Part shown: positions 36,839-52,703 of the stretch, one piece after another
Position numbering within the stretch: the first letter of the stretch is position 1
Layout: every line of letters begins with the position of its first letter
Assembly: GCA_963920765.1 (NCBI GenBank)
Contig: OY987243.1
Location: 23,183,419 to 23,247,418, forward strand
DNA from: Ulota crispa
Taxonomy: Eukaryota; Streptophyta; Bryopsida; Orthotrichales; Orthotrichaceae
DNA length: 64,000 nucleotides
Direction: 5' to 3'
Translations under genes and position numbers: made by a program
Notes under the pieces: model-generated
What the model was told of the DNA's origin: nothing
Seen by the model: the letters and a program-made list of their open reading frames with translations, nothing else
The model's database searches: none

Positions 36839-37277
36839 GAGCATCGTCAACCTAAGACAAGGAATGGGACTGTCACTTTTCATTTGATTAGGCCTAATTG
36901 TGTAGGGAGAATGAGGTACTCTTAAGTCTGCAATGTAACCATGGCAATGCATAATCAAGAGAGGCCCTTGTCAAAATGAACTCCTTGTCAAAATGAACTC
37001 CTTGAACAGCAAATTTACTTATTTCTCACTACCTTTGATATTTCACTATTCTATTTGCTTGAATGTCAAATTACTTACAATAGCTCGCAACTTCTCTACA
37101 ACAACTTGCAAGTGCTCGTAACTGACTTTCTTTGGTGCCTGGATCTCCGACTGCAAGAGTTACAACTAAAGTGGAAGGATTTGTGCAATGAACGGAAGTG
37201 CAAAATTATGGGACGGGGAGTGGCGCAGAAGTGTCCAATTCCAAGTCCCGAACCCACTCTCCGGGTTGACGATGCCC
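36839..37277. mobile_element. PIF/Harbinger (Tourist-like) MITE, copy 1
   Basis: 439 bp with ends GAGCATCGTCAACC and GGTTGACGATGCCC, flanked by TTA on both sides, the 3-bp target of PIF/Harbinger. A second copy in inverse orientation is at 51844-52259. It lies just downstream of the kinase-hub gene. Confidence 0.75.
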
Positions 37278-37609
37278 TTACTCAAAGTTGAAAGCCAAAA
37301 CATGCAAAGAAAGAAAGAAACTTGAGAAAAACATTCAGGAGGGAGAGAAGGGAGAGCATCGATAAAATTTGAAAATCCACGAATGTGGGAATATATCCGG
37401 CAGACCAGCAAATCAAGTTCCATTGAAACGGTACTGCGAGGGTCTGGTCAAGGCAACGTCCGATCGATCGATGGATAATTCTTATGAAGTTAGTTGTTGG
37501 TATCACTGCCACCATAGCTTAGCTAGCAAGCATGCATGCTTCACGTGGATAGACCAAACCACGAGAGAGACACATCATCAGCACATCAGCATATCAGCAG
37601 ATGAGATCA

Positions 37610-42720
<5,111 letters not shown>

Positions 42721-45456
42721 CTCACTGCCTTGCAAATCACGAACTCACAACCTGCTAAAACCGAGTGGTCAGTTCCTGATTTAAATCTTAACTTAGATTA
42801 CCAAAGCAAAGCTTTCTAAACTCATGAAAACCTGAAACACTCAAAACAATTCATACTGCAAAGGGAGCAGTAAGCCCTTCAATATTGATAAGAGGACGTG
42901 TAACAGTAGCCAGAAATGGACGAAAAAAGACAAGATCTTCAGACTGCTATTATAAAAGCATCCCACAGCAGGCAGGCAGGATAATTCTAAAAGGGAACAA
43001 AATTCGTACGCACAAAAACTGTATAATTTTGTACCAAAACTTGGGCACTCATTTAATTCGCAATTTTTCACTGCCACTGAGTGAAGCTGAACTTTCATGA
43101 ATGAGAAATGCAACAACCAAGAATATACATAATGCTTCCCTAACAACCTCATTGGCACCATATCTTTCTAGTGCTAACCCTAGCAAGCAAACCTCGACTC
43201 TCCTAAAGCCCTAAAGTATTGTACACTCTCTAATTCCCATGGCTCCTACCAATCAAAATCCAGTTCCAAGCCTTGACAACTGATGGACATCATAAACCCA
43301 ATCTTCAAAACCAAACAAACGGGGCTCGTTTGCAGAGTATTTAGTGGCCTAGAGAAAGGGTTAACTTCACTCAGGGCTCATCAAATTAACGCCAGTAACT
43401 CCCATACTAGTTTGAATTGATAAACACGAATACAACAAGACTCCTGCAGTCAGAATTTTTTCCCAAAATTGCCAAAGTTGTCAAAATTGTCAGGATTACC
43501 AATACTAAGTAGAAAATAAAAGCTAGAGACCCACAGCGCAGATGTTTTCCACCTTACACAAACCTTAAAACAAGCCACCACAGCAGAGTTTCAAAACACA
43601 AACCTCCTTGGAAATGGCAACCTAGAAGAAATCACCGATTTTTTCACCACAACAAGAGTACTCGAACAAACAGAATCAGCTAAACCCGAATCGAACCCAC
43701 AGTGGTGAGCTAGTTGCTTAGCAAAAACTAGGCAGAGATATGCAAGACGATTGAACAAGTCTCTTCCGAGATTATATGAATTAAGCTTAGTGCTTTTTGA
43801 ATGAGTGAGCGAGGTAGCCCCCCACGAGGAAGAAATGGTCGCACCTGAAACGTCTGCACAACAGCACCAATGGAAACCACAAAACACGCTAGAAAGCCTA
43901 GAATCGTACTGCAGACACCAGAAGAAGAAAAAAGATGTTTCACACAAAAAATTGCTGCAGGGTCTAGCTAGCTTTGTGAGTTTTGTGTGCTGGGTCAGTG
44001 GAGGGAGAAGGACTGTACCGGAACAGTTCGGAATCAATGATTTATCAATTGAAAATTACAACGTCTAGAAAGAGAATCGACAGGTGCAGGCGTCCTATTG
44101 ATGATTATTAAGTTAGCCTCGTAAAGGCCATAAGGTTTGAGTTGTTTATAAACCTATTCGAGTTTTATATGATTTGTAAAGAAAGTAAACTTAGTGGAAT
44201 CAGTTTGTCGTGGACTTTACTCGGCTTTGTGCCGGCGGAGGGGGAGGCACGTGTTGGTGTGCGGTTAGTCTGACACTGTCGTCCTTTGATAGGATGGTGA
44301 CGCTATTGATTTCTTAATTTGGGGTCTGACTGTCTGAGCATCCGCACAGACGCACTTATGCTCCAGCTATTGGACGCGCCAATCACCGTCTGGACGTCTG
44401 CCGGGCGCAGGGAGATGAGGAATCAAAGTGGGGTTACCCCAGGGTGTACTTTTTCTTTTTGTCAGGGTAGAGCTACTGGCACCCCGGAACGCACATAGGT
44501 AAGGAAAAATTGGCTAAAATTGGAATGAAATGAAAGAACAATATGTGCACGTTCGTCCAATATGTTTATTTATATAAGCTGCATTCATCCAAAATATGGC
44601 AAATCAAGTGTTTGAGTAAAGAGAGAGGAGACAATTTGATCCAATTTTTCTCGTAGATTTTCTACTCCAAATAGTGCACTTAAGTTGTCCTAGCTGTTCT
44701 CTGACATCTAAAAAGAAACCTAAATGTAAGCACTGCTAGACCCAAACCAAATATGCGGGCACTCAAACTAGACATGCAAGTTAACATTAGGGAACACAAA
44801 TTGTGTAAGTGGCAGTTTAGGATCGCATGTGACATTGTTTTTTAGTTGTTACTTTTTTGGGGGTCTAGTGAATTGACAATATGTTAGTTTAGAGAGTTAC
44901 CTTTGACAATTTGCAATTTACTCATACAATCTCAAAAAATTCTAGAAACAAGTTTGCTTGCATCTATGCCCATTTCCTAAAAAGCACATGCCATTAGAAT
45001 CTCAAAAGACCCTCAAGATTACCACATCTGAATTAAGTGTCAGTTATAGGTTCTTCTACCTTATCCCAATGAGACCTTGAAGGAGAATACACATGACCAA
45101 CTAAAAAATAGGGCGTAAATTATTACCATTACCCTTGTTTGGTAAACTATCATGCAAAACAAAGCGAGGAATGCTCGCAAGTCTAAAATAAGGTAGACAC
45201 ACCTTTCTCCAACCCCTCCCCAATTCTGCACCCTACCTTTGAGGGCTTCTCCACCCATTGTTGAACCCAAAGTGAAGCATTGAATGCCTCTTGTTTAAGC
45301 AAATTCTGCCACATGTCATGTGCTAAGCTACTTTGAGATGGTTGGGATTGAGACCCTCAAGTGCCATTATAGAAACACATCCAAGCAATTTCATGGTTAG
45401 TTAAGAGTTGCTAATAGGGACCATATGAGCTGCAACTTTGCCCTTTATTATAAATA
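42721..45456. other. 5' region of kinase-hub gene and gene-poor DNA
   Basis: A likely acceptor (TTTTAGCAG) 45 bp upstream of the ATG suggests a 5' UTR intron, and the UTR may extend to about 44050, where GC content changes. Long ORFs here (for example 43591-44037, minus) have no domain signal. From about 44100 to 45456 I see only AT-rich sequence. Confidence 0.4.
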
Positions 45457-46098
45457 GGGTCTTGATACTATCACCCCCCTTTTTGATACTATCACCCCCC
45501 TTTTTGATACTATCACCCCCCTTTTTGATATTGCCACCCCTCTTTTTGATACTATCACCCCCCTTTTTGATACTATCACCCCCCTTTTTGATACTATCAC
45601 CCCCCTTTTTGATATTGTCACCCCCCTTTTTGATATTGCCACCCCCCTTTTTGATATTGCCACCTCCCTTTTTGATACTACCACCCCCTTTTTTGATACT
45701 ACTACCCCCCTTTTTGATACTACCACCCCCTCCTTTACATTATTGTTTGATTTTTAGTGGTTTTGGGATAATTTAAAAAAAAAAACTAGAATTGAATATG
45801 TATCAAACTAGGTGATTTTTTGTTGGTGTTTCTCAAAATGATAAACTGTAATCAAATAATTTGATAAGAAAAGATAATAGAGTGTTGTCTTTTCTTATCA
45901 ATTTTTTTTGTTATAGTTTATCATTTTGGAAAACACCAACAAAAAATCACTTGGTTTTATACATATTTAACCCTAATTTTTTAAAAAAATCTTCCTTAAA
46001 ATATCACAAAAAATCAAACAATGATGTAAAGGAGGGAAGTGACAGTATCAAAAAGGGGGATGATAGTATCAATAAGGAGGGTGGCAATATCAAAACCC
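45457..46098. mobile_element. hAT-like foldback MITE with expanded subterminal array
   Basis: 642 bp flanked by a perfect 8-bp duplication TATAAATA (45449-45456 and 46099-46106), the hAT target length. The ends are GGGTCTTGATACTATCACC and GGTGGCAATATCAAAACCC. The left arm holds a 13-unit array; the right arm has three inverse units. The middle is palindromic (GGTGTTTCTCAAAATGATAA / TTATCATTTTGGAAAACACC). Confidence 0.78.
45472..45740. repeat. 21-bp subterminal minisatellite, 13 units
   Basis: Thirteen tandem units of GATACTATCACCCCCCTTTTT and variants (GATATTGCC, GATATTGTC, GATACTACC). Both strands are open throughout, giving spurious ILSPPFL and VSKRGVI peptide repeats. Confidence 0.95.
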
Positions 46099-46106
46099 TA
46101 TAAATA

Positions 46107-46840
46107 ATCAACAATTCTTTTTCAACAAGAATTACGTTCCACAACAACTTGTTGAAAGACTAACCCCTGATTCTTTCTTGAATTTTCTGAGACCTTGAGG
46201 TACCCCAAACCCCTAAACGGTCGGGTATGGGTCTGTCTACCTTATTGCTCTTCCTCCCAGAACTGTCCGGAACAAATCATCTGATGAAGGAGGATGAAGG
46301 AGGATGAATGAGGATGAACGTCGATGCACCTGAAGCACCGGAGTGAATTACAGGAGATGAATGTGATGAATGAAACAGATGAAAAATTTATGGACGAAGG
46401 TGCAATGGATTAGAGTAGATGTAGAATATGAAGATGGATGATAAGCATTCTGGACGGATGTCAACTGTCAAGGTGAAGAAATACTGCTGGAACTGAAAGG
46501 GTCGACGCGGTCCAGTGACCGTTTTACACGTGGCAAAATGCCGACTTCAGGTGCAGACGCTTGTCTCTCTTGACCAGGCAACATGCACTTCGATAGCTGT
46601 AGGTCTCTCTCTCCCCGACGATGAAAGCATCGAAATTCTCACACCAGATCCTAATGTACATTTGTTGTGGTGCTTACTTCATCAATTCGAGGAAATTTTT
46701 TAGCTGGTCTGAACTTTTCAAATGCTTCGTAAGTAGAATTGCTTCTGATTTGAAAAACTAAAGCTCTCGAGATCCTCTGAGTGGCTTATTCTTTTTCCAG
46801 CTTGAGAATTTTTTTAGTGCGGTTCTGTGATTTTGCTGCA
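46107..46840. other. Upstream region of the small mitochondrial-type protein
   Basis: It contains GATGAAGGAG/GATGAATGAG repeats at 46276-46320 and one isolated CCCCTAAACGGTCGG element-like end at 46210. There is no supported gene; the 3' part is the probable promoter and 5' UTR. Confidence 0.4.
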
Positions 46841-47182
46841 ATGGCAATGCTGGCGGTGAAGTTGTTGAGACAGAATTGCGCTCCAGCGTTGACAACTGTG
46901 CGGCAGTTTACGGCGTCGAGGAATCTGTGGGAAGCGGGAGCCACTGGTGTGCGAGGTCCAGGATCGCCGGGGAATGTGACCGCAGGCTCCAAGGACATGG
47001 ACAGTGGCGAGCGAGAGTCGGTGACCGAGGGCTCCGAGAGTCCTCGGGACGTGGCGGAGAGCACGAAGCAGCATGAGGATGCCGGGAAGACGGACAGTCC
47101 TGATGAGGAGTTGAAGGGGAAGTCGGTAGGGCAGGTCGGGGCTGAAAAGGTGCGTGAAGACCTTGCCGGGAGCTCCCCGTGA
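46841..47182 (+). CDS. Small hydrophilic protein with mitochondrial-type presequence (hypothetical)
   Basis: 113 aa from the ATG at 46841. The frame opens further upstream, but the first 20 codons there are unlike a leader. The N-terminus (MAMLAVKLLRQNCAPALTTV, then RQFTASRNLWEAG) is Arg/Ser/Ala-rich and amphipathic, without acidic residues, as in mitochondrial presequences. The rest is very hydrophilic, rich in Glu, Asp, Ser, Gly and Lys, and probably disordered, resembling small LEA-type mitochondrial proteins. I do not recognise a specific family. The ORF is clearly more GC-rich than the flanks, and GTAAGT follows the stop within 15 bp, so a 3' UTR intron or an alternative C-terminus is possible. 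Confidence 0.6.
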   Translation: MAMLAVKLLRQNCAPALTTVRQFTASRNLWEAGATGVRGPGSPGNVTAGSKDMDSGERESVTEGSESPRDVAESTKQHEDAGKTDSPDEELKGKSVGQVGAEKVREDLAGSSP

Positions 47183-47416
47183 AAACCAATGTAAGTCTCG
47201 GAATTTGAAGCTAGGGTTTGGAGGCTAGGGTTTAAAGATATGCTTCGATGTCTGGATTGACGCTTTGTGAACCAATAAAGCTTTCTAGCATCTACCGTCT
47301 CATGGTTGTCTCTGTCAATTGTTAGACATATGTTTACAGTATTATGACCATCTTGATGACCAATTTAGGTATTTCTTAACTCTTCATTTTTATGCATATT
47401 CCTTAGCTATCTTTTA

Positions 47417-47837
47417 CTCCCTCTGTCCCTCTAAAAAGTTCCAAATCAGACACATTTCTTACACCACTAAAAAGCTCCGTTTTTGTTGATTTCAAACATT
47501 GAGAAAGCGTTTGCCATGTTCAATGATCTCATGGGGGCAAGTTAAGCAATTAGAGAGCATTCCTTTCCTAGCAAGCTTGGCCTTGCCTATATGAGGTACT
47601 ATTGTTGCTACTGATCTTTAAATCATCAATAATGAGGAGCTAGGAGCATGCATAAATATGGTATTGTTTGCATGGAATTTGGGTGCCCAAATGGTGACAT
47701 CAAAGTTAGAGATTTTGCATATATTTGATAGATGATATATTGACTCTAGAATGCATGTATCACTAGCACAAAGACTAATTATACTGTTAATCGTTAGCAA
47801 GGAAGCTTTTTGGACGTTTTTAGAGGGACAGAGGGAG
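47417..47837. mobile_element. Stowaway (Tc1/mariner) MITE
   Basis: Ends CTCCCTCTGTCCCTCTAAAAA and the inverse TTTTTAGAGGGACAGAGGGAG, flanked by TA (47415-47416 and 47838-47839). CTCCCTCYGT is the classic Stowaway terminus. It lies 235 bp downstream of the small-protein gene. Confidence 0.88.
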
Positions 47838-47839
47838 TA

Positions 47840-49699
47840 TATCTTAGATCTGCTAAAGGAACCTTGAGCTGTTATGTGCGAAAAAATCTTGCTTGGAGGG
47901 ATGGCATTTGAACTTTACTCAGATATATTCTTCTATGGCCTGCTAGAAACCAATCTCGAGATTCCGTATTCCAGCAACTTAGGATGTACCTGGTTGAGGA
48001 TTACAAAGCCATAAATCTTTGATCCCGTCTTTTCGTTTAACCCCTGTTGCTGGCAGCAATGTAATGCCCACCTACGCATCATATGGTTGAGCCTATAAAC
48101 ATGTTTTACATAAGCGTGACTTGGCTGAATGTCTATGGCCACGAATCAATGAATGGAAATGGAGCTGATTAATGTCACTATTAGTGTTAATAATGTCCCA
48201 CTTTGAAATTGCACAAGAAGCTCATTCATGAACAGGAAACGGAGAAAACCTTGATCCTGGCTCTGATACCTTAAGATTTTTCCTCAACTCTATACATCTC
48301 TTAAAAATCTTACTATTACTTAGGTTAGAATGCTACCAGTGACGGAAATAGTACCCTCTGTTCTCTGATCTCTTGCGCCTTCTAGAGAGGTGCATGCCAG
48401 AAAGGATTCCCCCTTGTTATTTCAGGTGCACTTGGAACATGCTTTGATAATCATGTGAGAGCTCCTCTAAACATGTTTCAGTCATATCAGTGAGGACATA
48501 CTCAAATACCGGTACTGTTTGTTATCAAACGAGCACATATTTATGCTTCAGAAGGGCATGGTCAACATACCCTAGTACCCTGTTAGCTAGCAGCTGGCCA
48601 GACATCCTAAATCTACAAAATACTTCAGGCAATCAAGCTACATTATCTGGTCAGAATGATCCGAAACAGGAACGTAGATTCAAAAGTTTTCAGCAGAAAG
48701 CAAGGCTCATGTGATTCCACAGGTCTGAAATCTACAGGAGTATTTAGCTAAGTGGCCCCCTCCAAGGTGAGCTTGGTTCTCCAATGTTTAACAATGTTGT
48801 ATTCTTCGATTCCAGCATGAAAGCAAATCACCACATGTTTATTAATACAGTAGCTTTTTTATTTTAAAAAACAAGCATGAGTTCTTAAACACGATGAACG
48901 CGCTCAGAACGGCGATCTTTGATGGTATGCCGTTGTTTGTATACCGCATCAAAATTGATGGATTGTATAGGATTTCATACCATTGCAACGTTATGTCGTT
49001 ATAGTCCTGCTACATTATAAGGAGGATTATGATAATTTCGAGTTTAGAGTTTATTTCATGGTTGGGTACTATATGGAATTTTAAGCATAGTTTGCCTTGT
49101 GTTGACCAATTGAGGATGTGTTCCAATGTAGTGTATACTGGAAAAATTACATATTCTGAGAGAGGTGAGTGAGGTGCATTTTATTGCCATTGCACACAAT
49201 GTGGATTGCGTTTAAACCTGTAAAGCCGGGCTGGTCACCATGATTATATGTGTACAGTTGCTGTATAGTGTTCTTTAGTGGTGTGGCAAGTGCTCAGTCA
49301 TTGTTATATTGTTTCCAAAAGTTGCAAAAGTCAATAGTGTATAGCGCCCTTATGAAAATGTGTGTCTCTAAATCTTCTCACAATCTAATTCACCTAAAAA
49401 TATGAGTGTATCTAATGAGATCATTTTTTTTCTTTCCATGATGGCCTATGTGTTTACAATTAGTTCTATAAATAATCAAATGAAAAACAATATTTTTCCA
49501 TTGTGTACAACATTTTTTTGGACGCAATAGATGCAAAATGTTTGCCTCAACGTTCATGGGTAAGTTGTCTTGAATTTCTATTGCCAAATCCAACTCATCC
49601 AAAAAAAAATCGTTCATTGATGTAGAAGTGGCAAATAAATCTTCTTAGCCATGATTGAAAATTAATGTAAAATAATAATGAATAAACCAATGGGGCTAT
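47840..49699. other. Intergenic DNA
   Basis: About 1.9 kb with only short, unsupported ORFs. No repeat or RNA gene is recognised. Confidence 0.45.
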
Positions 49700-50030
49700 A
49701 TTGTAGCTTGAGAGCAGATTTGTTTGCTATCTGCCGAATATAATATTTTTCCAGAAAAGTTGGATTCGGCGTCAGAGTTAATAATTCCTTGTTGATTTGG
49801 TTTTTTTTTAAAACTGTTATTATTTGGCATTAGGTCCTTGGTACAGAGCTTGGAATAGATTGAGCCCTCCTAAAATCAGCTTTGACTTTCTAAAGTTAGT
49901 TCTATAATGTTGAGAATTTCAATGTTTTGTTTTGTTTGATATTGGGCATTTTTTGGGAATAATATATGAAATAATTTGGCTAAATTTAGAGGAATTAATT
50001 TATGCCAAATCTGCTCTCAACCTATAGTAT
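49700..50030. mobile_element. MITE-like inverted-repeat element
   Basis: Left TTGAGAGCAGATTTG (49709-49723) and right CAAATCTGCTCTCAA (50006-50020) are perfect inverses, extended by CTATA at both outer edges. About 330 bp, with no coding content; superfamily unassigned. Confidence 0.6.
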
Positions 50031-50918
50031 ACATTTATTGCAGATGTGAAATTGGTATTGCATTTTGGTGCTTTGCTCTCATTGGCTTGTGCAATAGCTG
50101 CTATCAAGGCCATTGAATTCTACTAAAAAAGGCAATAATGCATCTAGTATGCAACAACTCTCTACCATTATTGTATATTCTTGAAATTATAGTTGATTAC
50201 GTTCTTAGAATTCTGAGGTCTACAATGAGCATCCACTACAATTAGGTACTTACACCAAATATATCCTGTTCATAAACTAAAACATTGTGTCAAAGAAACC
50301 AAATAATAAAGAAGCCAAAAATTGATTATAATGGTACCACCAACCTTTATGAGTTTTATATTTTTAATTTAAAGTTCCTTTATAAAAAATGTTCAACATC
50401 AAAATCAATTACTAATTATAAGTAGGTTAGAAAAACACCATTTTTGAACTAGAAATTGCATTTCTACAAAAAAAAAATACAATAGAGTCTATTGTCTTTT
50501 CGAAATATTGTAGCAGATAAACCAAAATCAACACATGAAAAAAGCTAATGCACTAATAACTAACATGTATTACCCCTAAAGCAATTAGCAAACTTAAAAC
50601 CAAAATTGTCAAAAATTGCGATTTCTTAAAAAATTGTTTCATCATGATTTGTTGAGCTATGTTTTCTGCATTTGTGACCACATGATCTCAAAAGTTGGTA
50701 TTCCAATTATTAGGCTTCATTCATCAAAATCTTGAGATTTGCTAGAAATACGAGGGCAGGAGAAAATATTACCCCAACAAAAACCCAATATTTGTACAAT
50801 CTTGGACTTTGGGAAGTTGATCCTTTGTTCATACCGCACTCATGCAGATCTTTTGCCTAGCTTTGGGATTTTGGAAGCTTTGGGGATTAATTTGAAGCAC
50901 CACTGGAGATGCTCTTAA
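50031..50918. other. AT-rich intergenic DNA
   Basis: No gene, RNA or clear repeat seen. Confidence 0.45.
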
Positions 50919-51266
50919 CCCCTAAACGTGAGCACTGATGAAAAACGTACATTGCTTTCGAAAAAAACCCTGTATCTCAGAAAAAGACCGATTTTAATCT
51001 GATTTTTTTTCAAAAGTGATCATAAAGGCATAGTGCATCATGGAAGGCAAAAAATTTCCTCTTGAGATACATTCATTTTATTTTGTAACCTAAATTGTGA
51101 TACATAGTGTTAGCTCTCAAGCTACCCTTCTTATAATTTTCATGAAGGCACCATGCATTGTTGACTTTTCCAACTTTTTGAAGCAATACTACTGGTGCCC
51201 ATGTGCAAAACACTATAGAATGCTACAGGCAAGGCAAGCCACGGTGATCCATCCGCCCTTTAAGGG
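50919..51266. mobile_element. TTAA-flanked MITE
   Basis: Begins CCCCTAAACGTG and ends CCGCCCTTTAAGGG, with TTAA at both sides (50915-50918 and 51267-51270). 348 bp, non-coding. Confidence 0.65.
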
Positions 51267-51395
51267 TTAAAGAGGGTATTTTGAAAATTTGTGTTGGGTG
51301 ATCTATGCAAGGACAAGGGAAACGCCACAAGTCATTCTATGCATGGACACTTGGTAAGGGAAAATGAGAAAAGGAGATGACAATCATGGGCTAGG

Positions 51396-51641
51396 CCCTT
51401 GAACGACCAAGCTACTATAATACATACTATAATACATACAATGTATGCTGTTGTATAAGTGGCATTTGCTACCAACAAAAAGTTTTAATTTGGGATCTTG
51501 AATATTTCACTAGAACAACATTGATCCATATTTTAACTTCTTTGTTGATTTCAAATGTAACAAAGGTGGGGATGCACTCCAAATACAAGAAAAAAACTCT
51601 ATATTGTATTGGCCGCAAAGGGCTACTCGGTCATTCAAGGG
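51396..51641. mobile_element. TTAA-type 225-bp MITE family, copy A3
   Basis: Left CCCTTGAACGACC and right GGTCATTCAAGGG followed by TTAA (51642-51645). The core has CATTTGCTACCAA, GTTTTAATTTGGGATCT and TCCAAATACAAG in the order seen in A2, A4 and A5. The left TTAA is lost. Confidence 0.72.
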
Positions 51642-51843
51642 TTAAATGACACACCGTTTTGTAGGGCAAAGGTGGTGAAATCTTAGAGTTTTTTCCTACC
51701 AAGGATAAAGAATATGACCCTTGTTATGACCTGTTTAGTAATATCCTCCGTTGGATTCTTGGACAAAATCAAGCTCTCTGAATCCAAATTTGAATTCAAA
51801 ATTTCCAAATTTGATTTATTGATGGTGAATGTCTAAGCTCTTA

Positions 51844-52259
51844 GGGCATCATCAACCCATACACAAGGTTTGGGATTGGGAATTGGTTGCTCTTGCACCG
51901 CTCTTTGTCCGTGTAATTTTGCAGTCCCTTTTGCTGGATGGATCTTCCCAACCCTAACTCAATTCCCATCATAGATTTAGGTGTGGGAGAAGAAACTTGT
52001 GAGCACTTGCAAGTTGTTGCCAAGAAGTTGTGAGCTATTGCAAGCAACCTGTCACTCTAGTAGCAAATGCAACGGAAGTCCTAGGGCATTGGGAAACAAG
52101 CAAATTTACGATCCGCAAAGGTCGTTTTGACCAGCTATTCCTACTTATAAGTTGCCATGATTGCTTTGAAGCCCTAAACATACCTCATTCTCCCACACAA
52201 TTGGCCCACCAACAGAAATGAAGTTACAATCCCATTCCTGCATTGGGTTGATGATGCTC
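51844..52259. mobile_element. PIF/Harbinger (Tourist-like) MITE, copy 2
   Basis: 416 bp, GGGCATCATCAACCC to GGGTTGATGATGCTC, with TTA on both sides (51841-51843 and 52260-52262). It is inverse and diverged relative to 36839-37277. Confidence 0.75.
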
Positions 52260-52262
52260 TTA

Positions 52263-52703
52263 CAATTTCTGGCCGGTGAAGCAACTGAAATTTTCTAGCC
52301 TGACCCCACAAAACGGCATGTCACTCTGATCTCAGCCCAATCATGGGACATCCGACGAAAACTAGTAACTTTGCCAAACACACTCTCACCACCCGCCTCG
52401 CAACCTGGCGCCTTGTCTTCCGCACATCTTCTTCACTCCTCCTTCCTCACTTGCCACACAAGAATCTGTGATGTCGTGGTCCGGGAGCTTTGAATCTCCT
52501 ACGACAATCTCTCTCTCTCTCATTCTTTCCAGCACCGGCGCAGTCTTGTCCATCAAACGCACGAGAGCTTCTGGTTACCCCCTTGGTGGTAATTCGCGAC
52601 GTCTATCTCGCTGAAACTAAGCCAGCTGACCTTTCAAATTCGCATGCTCTCGCGTCTGTCGTTATTTGAATTTGTTGACAATCTCGTCCAAAATTGAGTG
52701 AGT
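52263..52703. promoter_or_regulatory. Promoter/5' UTR region of the FAD monooxygenase gene
   Basis: It contains a pyrimidine-rich CTCTCTCTCTC stretch at about 52509-52520 and GC content rising toward the ATG. No TATA box is certain. Confidence 0.4.

Noticed and set aside
43591-44037. 148-codon minus-strand ORF upstream of the kinase-hub gene
   Set aside because: No domain, biased composition, begins in AT-rich DNA; more likely 5' UTR or promoter of the downstream gene.
45472-45740. CRISPR-like regular repeats
   Set aside because: The units are directly adjacent with no spacers, inside a transposon of a plant genome.
45438-45776. Overlapping ORFs with repeated ILSPPFL / VSKRGVI peptides
   Set aside because: They are translations of the 21-bp MITE array, open on both strands because the unit length is a multiple of three.
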